The notes under the pieces were generated by a model that was not told the DNA's origin, searched no databases, and saw only the letters and a program-made list of their open reading frames with translations. 64,000 nucleotides of DNA from Epiperipatus broadwayi (Eukaryota > Onychophora > Udeonychophora > Euonychophora > Peripatidae). The stretch's first letter is position 1. Each line of letters opens with the position of its first letter. Shown one piece after another: positions 58,096 to 64,000 of the stretch. The stretch covers positions 3,038,001-3,102,000 of the forward strand of contig JAQFVV010012435.1 of assembly GCA_028023455.1 (NCBI GenBank), written 5' to 3'. The position numbers and the translations under genes were made by a program.

Positions 58096-58490
58096 TTAAA
58101 TATTGTGACAGAATCTACATATTTTGAAGAATTAAGTGTGCTAAATTGAAACAGATGTTTCAGTAAAGTGAATTGTAATTTTTACATGTACTCTGGCTAG
58201 ACTTTAAAATCTGTTTATACACAGAGAATGTGTCACATGAAGAACATTGCATATAGCTTGTAAACATAGAATTTCTCTTTGTGTCTATGTGTAGTATGAT
58301 AAATATAAAAAATTGGAAGGACAAAATAGCTGTGTTTATTAATATTCCATTAAGTTTAGCCTTTAATAAATATATATTGTTGCAAATAACTACCTACAAA
58401 ATTTCTCTGTTCATTACAGTTATATATAAGTATAAAGATAGAATGACTTTAATAAACAAACTAAATAACTCTCATCTTGATTATCTTACT
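58096..58490. other. AT-rich spacer
   Basis: Nothing recognised. Confidence 0.5.
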
Positions 58491-58492
58491 GT

Positions 58493-58502
58493 TATATATA
58501 TA

Positions 58503-58548
<46 letters not shown>

Positions 58549-58571
58549 TATATATATATATATATATATAT
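58493..58571. repeat. (TA)n microsatellite
   Basis: Two long TA runs separated by a short GAATA interruption. Confidence 0.95.
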
Positions 58572-58840
58572 TCATGTCTAAGAATGTCTGTACACAAACC
58601 ATGATTTGAGAATTTTGATAATATTTTATTCTATTATTTTTATATTTAGAGATAAAACATAGCTTTTGTGTATTGATATGCACCATAATCACAGGAAGGA
58701 CATGTATCATTAGCAAAAAAAAAATTGGGAGGGGGAAATGTAATTTATAAAATATTTAGTATTGGAGTTGCTTATTTTATTTGGGAGTTTAATATTCTCC
58801 ATTTTGTTAATAAACTGTTATTTTAGTTATATGTTTCTAG

Positions 58841-59218
58841 AGCAAGGGTTTCCAACCTGAGGTACCCATGCTGCCAGGCTGTATGAGAAACTTGTCCAGG
58901 GGATACAATGAATAGCAGCATTATTTAAAGTCTCTTTTTGCATAAACTCTCACAACAGCATCTGATAATTCAAAATAATCAGATAATATTTATTTATTGA
59001 ATAAAGTTTTATGAAAATTAAATTACTGTTTATTACTTATTATAATAGAGGCAACAGATAATTTGCTAAAAGCTAAGAGGGTATGCAGAACAGAAAGATT
59101 GAATAAAGCTTTTATGAAAACATAATTATGGTTTATTTTTTATTACAATGATTAGAGGGAACAGGATAATTTATTAAAGCTAAGAGGGGACCAAAAATAT
59201 TGAAAACCCCTTCTACTC
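58841..59218. mobile_element. hAT-like non-autonomous element (MITE)
   Basis: The left end AGCAAGGGTTTCCAACCTG fits the hAT terminal pattern (CAGnGGTTCCCAACC). The right end, read inverted, is AGTAGAAGGGGTTTTCAA, an imperfect match. The inside holds two direct copies of about 105-115 bp (about 58,995-59,095 and 59,100-59,195), both with 'tttatgaaaa', 'taatttattaaagctaagagg'-type (split) blocks. No transposase ORF. No clear 8-bp target duplication by eye. Confidence 0.6.
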
Positions 59219-59479
59219 TAGTGAAGGTTTATTAATAGATAATACAACTTATATGTATTATGTACAATGGTTTGGCCACATTAAATAATAGACATAATTA
59301 AAAACATAAAATAAGTTAAGAAAGGATCAGGTTTACTATGATAGAATAAAGGTGGATGAGTCTTTGTTCTGCTCACAATAATCTAGTCAAATTGTAATTG
59401 AATACAAAACTAAGTGCATTTATAATGAAAATGCAAAGTAAGTATATAATATAAAGTACATTAAAAATATTGTTCATTT

Positions 59480-59660
59480 GTTTCACAGTGTGGAAGATGA
59501 TGATCCAGACTAACTGATGAGTGCTGGTTCAGCACAAAATATCTTTTTAACATGTATAGAGGTCATGTGTGTCAGTCCTATAAGATGAAGTGGATAGATG
59601 TAGGGAGCTTGAACGCCTGAGTTCAAATCTCTTTTAATTAAAAATAAATGTTAAATGCAT
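59480..59660 (+). mobile_element. Family C repeat, downstream part with core
   Basis: Core at about 59,495-59,560: CTGATGA (59,514-59,520), perfect stem II GTGCT/AGCAC with GGTTC loop, but GAAA has become AAAA. The downstream half runs to GAGTTCAAATCTC at about 59,630. The upstream half is missing. Confidence 0.75.
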
Positions 59661-60190
59661 ATGTATCAGAATATATTATATGTATTTGATATATCTTTTT
59701 AAAGGTAATATTTAAAGAATAAAATGTAATTCCAAGTTTTGAGGATTCAGATTAAAATTTAGATGGTGGTTACTTATTGTATTTGTGTATACTTTTTATA
59801 AGATAATAATATTTCTTTTGTACTAATACATTCAATCTTTAAATAAATAATATGTTAAGATAGAAGCATTTTGCATCTTATAAATAAATATACTAAAAGA
59901 ATAGAGATTGGAGGATATTTGAATATTATATGAAAAATATGTGTGATAAGATCCCACATACTGAAAGGCCAATTTATGACATGAAAATATCATCAACAAA
60001 GTCACATGATGAGGAATGATGAGGCTTCAAATTATATAACAAAAATATGTATGATGAATTCAGCAAATGCTAAATTAAATAACTATCACTCATTTTTTAC
60101 ATTGGGCTGCCAAATTTAGATAATAAAAAGATATAATTGGCAATTAAAATACCTCCAAAAATGTTAGGGCTAATTTCTACTTACTTTGTC
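59661..60190. other. AT-rich spacer
   Basis: Nothing recognised. Confidence 0.5.
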
Positions 60191-60194
60191 TTAT

Positions 60195-60395
60195 GTTGGA
60201 GGGTTGCATTATCCTAAGATCTACGTGCAGCACTCTCAGATACAAGGCTCCTCACTGATGAAGGCCACAAGCCAGAAACTAGTCTGGGAATATTGGATGA
60301 GTAAACACTAGATAGGGATTATATGCACAAGCCTACTGGCATCCATTGATCACTCTGGCTTGCACTGAGTGGCACTACTATATGGAGAGTTTTTC
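60195..60395 (+). mobile_element. Family B repeat, copy without the left inverted arm
   Basis: Runs from 'ggagggttgcattatcctaa' through the hammerhead-like region to 'actactatatggagagttttt'. About 95 % alike by eye to the centre and right arm of the 44.74-45.06 kb element. Confidence 0.8.
60249..60290 (+). ncRNA. Hammerhead-like motif, family B (second copy)
   Basis: TCCTCA (60,249-60,254), CTGATGA (60,255-60,261), GGC/GCC stem II, GAAA (60,275-60,278), palindromic ACTAGT, C, then TGGGAA. Stem I has one more mismatch than the 44.9-kb copy. Confidence 0.45.
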
Positions 60396-60980
60396 CTGTT
60401 TTTTTATATATTATGACCAAGTTATATGCTCACATGGGATTCCACCAGCTGCACATATAAATGAGTAGTAACAGAGACAGATATATCACAAATCATGTTT
60501 GCTAATTTTAGCAATAGATGCATGAGATTATAAAAAAATATAAATGCAATCAAGATTTTGAAAGTCAGAAAATAAAGTATTATAAAGGTAACAAAAAAAA
60601 TACACAATTAATTAATTAATAAAAGTAACATTAATTATAACATATATAATTTAATCTATGAACAGACGAAAACTACCATAAATTTAAAATTAATGATAGA
60701 AACCCTTTATACAAACAGACTACAATTCAACTATTATGTTTGATAGGATTAGTAAAAAAGAGCTTACATTATTCAATGTTTATTAAATTTTTAAAAAATA
60801 TATGAAATTAAAATATTTCATTATAAATGACTCTCATCAAAATTTAAAAGAGTTTAAGTAAACATTATTTAAAAAAACACAAAATAATTGTTAATAATTT
60901 ATTTCTCATAGAAGACATGTAAAACAATTACAATTATAAATCTAAAACTTTGTATTTTACTTAGAATCTAAAGGGAACTC
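60396..60980. other. AT-rich spacer
   Basis: Nothing recognised. Confidence 0.5.
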
Positions 60981-61219
60981 AAACATGGACAAGATTAATA
61001 CAAAAAAAGTCACTCATCAAAATCTTATGGATATTGAACATAATATTTATATTGAAGATAACCTTGATAAAAAACATGAGAAGATTGAAGAATCAATTGT
61101 CACTAATACACACTTAGACTCTAAATTATTATTATTATTATTTTTTTTCTACAAAATCTCGAGTCTCAAACTAATTCTTTAAATCTATTTTTTTATATAT
61201 TGAATGAAATTAAAAAATA

Positions 61220-63993
61220 TCTGGTTTAAATGTCCGTGGGCTTAATTCTGATAAAAGAGTTGATGCTCTTGCTCACTGGACAAAACCTTTTTTACCTAAT
61301 TTAGTTTGTTTGGGAGAGACAAAATTACATATTAATTCAAATCCAAAGATAATTGACAAATTGCACAGTTTAGGCTACTTTCATTATTCTACATCTAATC
61401 ACCCATCAGCTGGGGTTGCTTTTCTTATTCCTTTCCAATCTATGATCCAAAATTTCAGAATTAGTTTTTTAAACTCTAATTTAATATTTGTTACCATTTG
61501 TATAAACTTTTTCAAATTCATTTTTGTTTTTCTCTTTTTTAGCAAAGATATCAGGCTCATTCATAATCAAATACACCTCATTAATTTAGGACTTATTTCT
61601 AATCCTTTTCCTACAATTCTTCTTGGAGACTTCAACTCAACTTATGAATGTTTCAATTCAAAATTTATACACCTTCTAAATTCTCATTTCATGTGTGCAC
61701 AGGAATTTTCCCCACATGATGCGTGTTCATTTTATACCAAGAAATTTTCTTCTCTTATCGACATTTTATATTACTCTCCGGAATTGCACTTCTTCATTAA
61801 TCCATCTTTACAACCATTACCTTTCTCTGATCATCATGCTATTATGCTTGATCTGACATTAGACTTACCCCTCAACTCTATATACACCTTAAATCTACAA
61901 TAAGAATTTTGCTAAAATCTGCTACACCAGAAGCAATCATCTCTGAAGCTTATATTTTTTTCAAGAAAATAGACATACTAGCTCTTCTACCGGCTGAATC
62001 TTGGTTTGCATTTATAAATATGCTTAGTTCTTTGATTTCTCATTACACTAGAAAGAATAAAGGGCCGATTGGGTTACTCAAGAAAGCAGATAATTTAATT
62101 ACAACATTGAAAAAATATCCCCCCAACACCAGTGTCTGTACAGGTTATTATTGACCTGAAGCAACAATATGTAGAGACACACCAAATCCTAATAGACTAC
62201 CTGGCTACTAAAAAGGCTAGGTTTTTCTTCTTCAAACCTCATAACTTCTCAAGGGGCTATAAAAGGTGGGCTCTGGGTTTCCAAAGTAAGTCTAAAATTC
62301 CATTAACAATCACAGTGAATAATATAATCTCGGTTAATGGCATGATTTTACAAATTTTAAATCATTATAAATGCAAGCTAGTAGATGTTTCACAGAATTT
62401 GGTATTTGACACATCTATATATCCTTGTGAGACAATTCATGGTATATGTAATGATGATATTAAAGCTAAACTATCATCCATGCCTGATAGAATTCACCCT
62501 GGTATCCATGGAATACCAAAATTCCTGTTCAAACATCTTGAAGCCTTCACAGTCCCAATAGTGAGTAGAATGATTGATCTACTTGCCTCAGGTCCCCTTA
62601 CAATTGATCATCTCTATCCCACTGTGATGGTCCCATTTCTTAAGAGTGCTATTATCCCATCGCCTCTGGAGAACCTTAGACCTATCTCGATGACTCCGTT
62701 GATTATTAAACTGATTGAAGCAATCATCAAAGATAAAATTCAAAATCTCATTCTGGCCCTTTATCTCTACTTTTCAATTTGCAAAGAAAGGTAATTCCAC
62801 AGCTGAGACTCTATGCTTATTCAGGTTAATTATGGATTATACAAGAAAAAATAAAAAGTCAAAACCAGTAGTTGTTCAACTTGATATTTCAGCTGCTTTT
62901 GATTCAGTCAGAATTCCTCACCTAATACATCTCCTAAGTAGTCTGAACATTCCTACAGGTATAATTAATATCATTACTAACCTTCTATTCAACAGACATA
63001 TTGTCATTTCACTGAATGGTAAAATTTCAAACTCATTCACACCTACCAAGTTGATTCCACAGGATTCTCCTCTTAGTCCCCTGTTCCTCATTCTTTAAAT
63101 AAATTCATTCCTTAAATAATTAGAAATGAATCTTCCTGGATTGTACATTCCTGGTATCAATAAATCCATTCAGCACATATCCTACATAGATGATGTGGCA
63201 GTGTTCTTACCATCTAGAAAGTTCATCCCGAAACAGATTCAAATTATGGACAATTTCACCATAGAGTCAGGTCTTGCATTTAACCTTAGAAAATCTGCTA
63301 TATGGAGGCTTTCATCTGGAAAATCAATTCCATCCCTTTTCACAGCAATGCCACAAAAATTTTTGGGCTTACCAATGAGTCTCTTTCATGCAGAAATGAG
63401 GAAATTAATAGAAGATACCATCATGAATTCTGCAAGGAAAATAATTGATTCTCTTTCAAAAGTTTATACTTCATTATTTGCAAAAGCAGTCCTTCTCAAC
63501 ATGTTATTGTTCCCCAGAATTTTTTACTATATGCCATTCATTAAATTCTCATCAAAATTTACCTTAGAAAATCTGCTATATGAAGGCTTTCATCTGGAAA
63601 ATCAATTCCATCCCTTTTCACAGCAATGCCACAAACATTTTTGGGCTTACCCATGAGTCTCTTTCATGCAGAAATGAGGAAATTAATAGAAGACACCATC
63701 ATGAATTCTGCAAGGAAAATAATTGATTCTCTTTCAAAAGTTTATACTTCATTATTTGCAAAAGCAGTCCATCTCAACATGTTATTGTTCCCACAATTTC
63801 TTACTATATGCCATTCATTAAATTCTCATCAAAATTTATCAAGAATATAAACTCTTTTTGTTCTAGACTAATGTGTAAGGGTAAAACTATTGCTATTAGC
63901 TTAAGAAGAGTTCAGAGACAACAAAACTTAATGGTTTGTCAATGCACTCACTTCAGGTTCTTTATGTACAGAAATCAAATAACCTCATTATAA
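61220..63993 (+). pseudogene. LINE ORF2: AP endonuclease plus reverse transcriptase (partial)
   Basis: The endonuclease starts SGLNVRGLNS (61,220), then GETKLHIN (catalytic Glu), SAGVAFLIPF, LLGDFNSTYE (GDFN intact) and FSDHHAIML (SDH intact), with a frame change near 61,905. RT blocks follow: TPEAIISEAYIFFKKI, RWALGFQSK, HPGIHGIPKFLFKHL, RPISMTPLIIKLIEAI, then after another shift VVQLDISAAFDSVR, LIPQDSPLSP (expected QGSPLSP) and HISYIDDVAVFLPS (YIDD in place of YVDD/FADD) and KFLGLPMSL. Breaks at about 61,903, 62,140, 62,790, 63,100 and inside the tandem duplication make it inactive, although all endonuclease catalytic blocks survive. Confidence 0.85.
63283..63838. repeat. 278-bp tandem duplication in LINE ORF2
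   Basis: Two units (63,283-63,560 and 63,561-63,838) both starting ACCTTAGAAAATCTGCTATA. They differ at few positions (for example 'ccacaaaaatttttgg' against 'ccacaaacatttttgg'). 278 is not a multiple of 3, so the duplication breaks the frame. Confidence 0.95.
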
Positions 63994-64000
63994 GACTTAA

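Larger units (their letters stand above)
60985..64000 (+). mobile_element. Second copy of the two-ORF LINE family, cut by the window edge
   Basis: Homologous along its length to ORF2 of the 12.8-18.95 kb element but on the opposite strand and more diverged. A 65-codon frame at 60,985-61,182 (MDKINTKKVTHQNLMDIEHN...) may be the end of ORF1; support is positional only. The sequence runs to the end of the window without a 3' UTR. Confidence 0.85.

Noticed and set aside
1-64000. CRISPR arrays, bacterial operons, rRNA genes, telomere repeats
   Set aside because: No regularly spaced short repeats with unique spacers, no rRNA-like conserved blocks and no TTAGGG/TTAGG arrays were seen on either strand.

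Overview
This window looks like repeat-rich, non-genic nuclear DNA of an invertebrate animal. It is very AT-rich (roughly 70-75 % by eye), has long (TA)n, (TG)n, (CT)n and (TAC)n microsatellites, and has no operon-like gene packing and no open frame that I can support as an intact host gene. Nearly everything recognisable derives from mobile elements: several clades of non-LTR retrotransposon (LINE), Penelope-like elements (PLE) with GIY-YIG endonuclease remnants, a decayed LTR element, tRNA-headed SINEs, hAT-like and other hairpin elements. I lean towards a lophotrochozoan such as a mollusc because of the RTE/PLE/SINE mix, but this is a weak guess; the window has no species marker.

Layout. 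1-5.8 kb: AT-rich spacer. 5.8-7.3 kb: a hairpin element, a palindromic PLE end and an RTE LINE tail (minus). 9.1-11.9 kb: a worn RTE-type LINE (plus) with a tRNA-Ala-like SINE inside it, then a LINE tail on minus to 12.5 kb. 12.8-18.95 kb: the best-preserved element, a two-ORF LINE on minus (ORF1 with a CCHC zinc knuckle; ORF2 with AP endonuclease and reverse transcriptase, YVDD still present), broken by a few stops, a frameshift and local tandem duplications. A second copy runs from about 61.2 kb off the right end on plus, and a 3' end of a similar element lies at 34.9-35.6 kb. 20-30 kb: inverted PLE copies, foldback elements, a 28-bp minisatellite and one candidate host exon. 33-45 kb: SINE-like composites, LINE 3' ends, a 0.75-kb palindrome, and a Jockey/CR1-like LINE interrupted by a hairpin element. 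49-53.7 kb: a PLE GIY-YIG fragment and a 5'-truncated LTR element (minus) with a clear polypurine tract/LTR junction. 53.7-60.4 kb: repeated copies of a hammerhead-bearing repeat and an hAT-like MITE.

Most notable: three otherwise different repeat families (called A, B and C here) each carry a hammerhead-ribozyme core (CTGANGA, stem II, GAAA, a short stem III, a cleavage triplet and a pairing stem I). In all three the stem III segment is self-complementary (ACGT, ACTAGT and ATACGTAT), which suits ribozymes that cut as dimers in tandem transcripts. Family A is the 3' end of a recognisable PLE. B and C have no coding sequence and may be non-autonomous partners. Many copies in all families lie as head-to-head palindromes. 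The window therefore appears to hold a family group of hammerhead-containing retroelements, most copies decayed, a few with an intact core. All of this was read by eye; no folding, alignment or database search was run.
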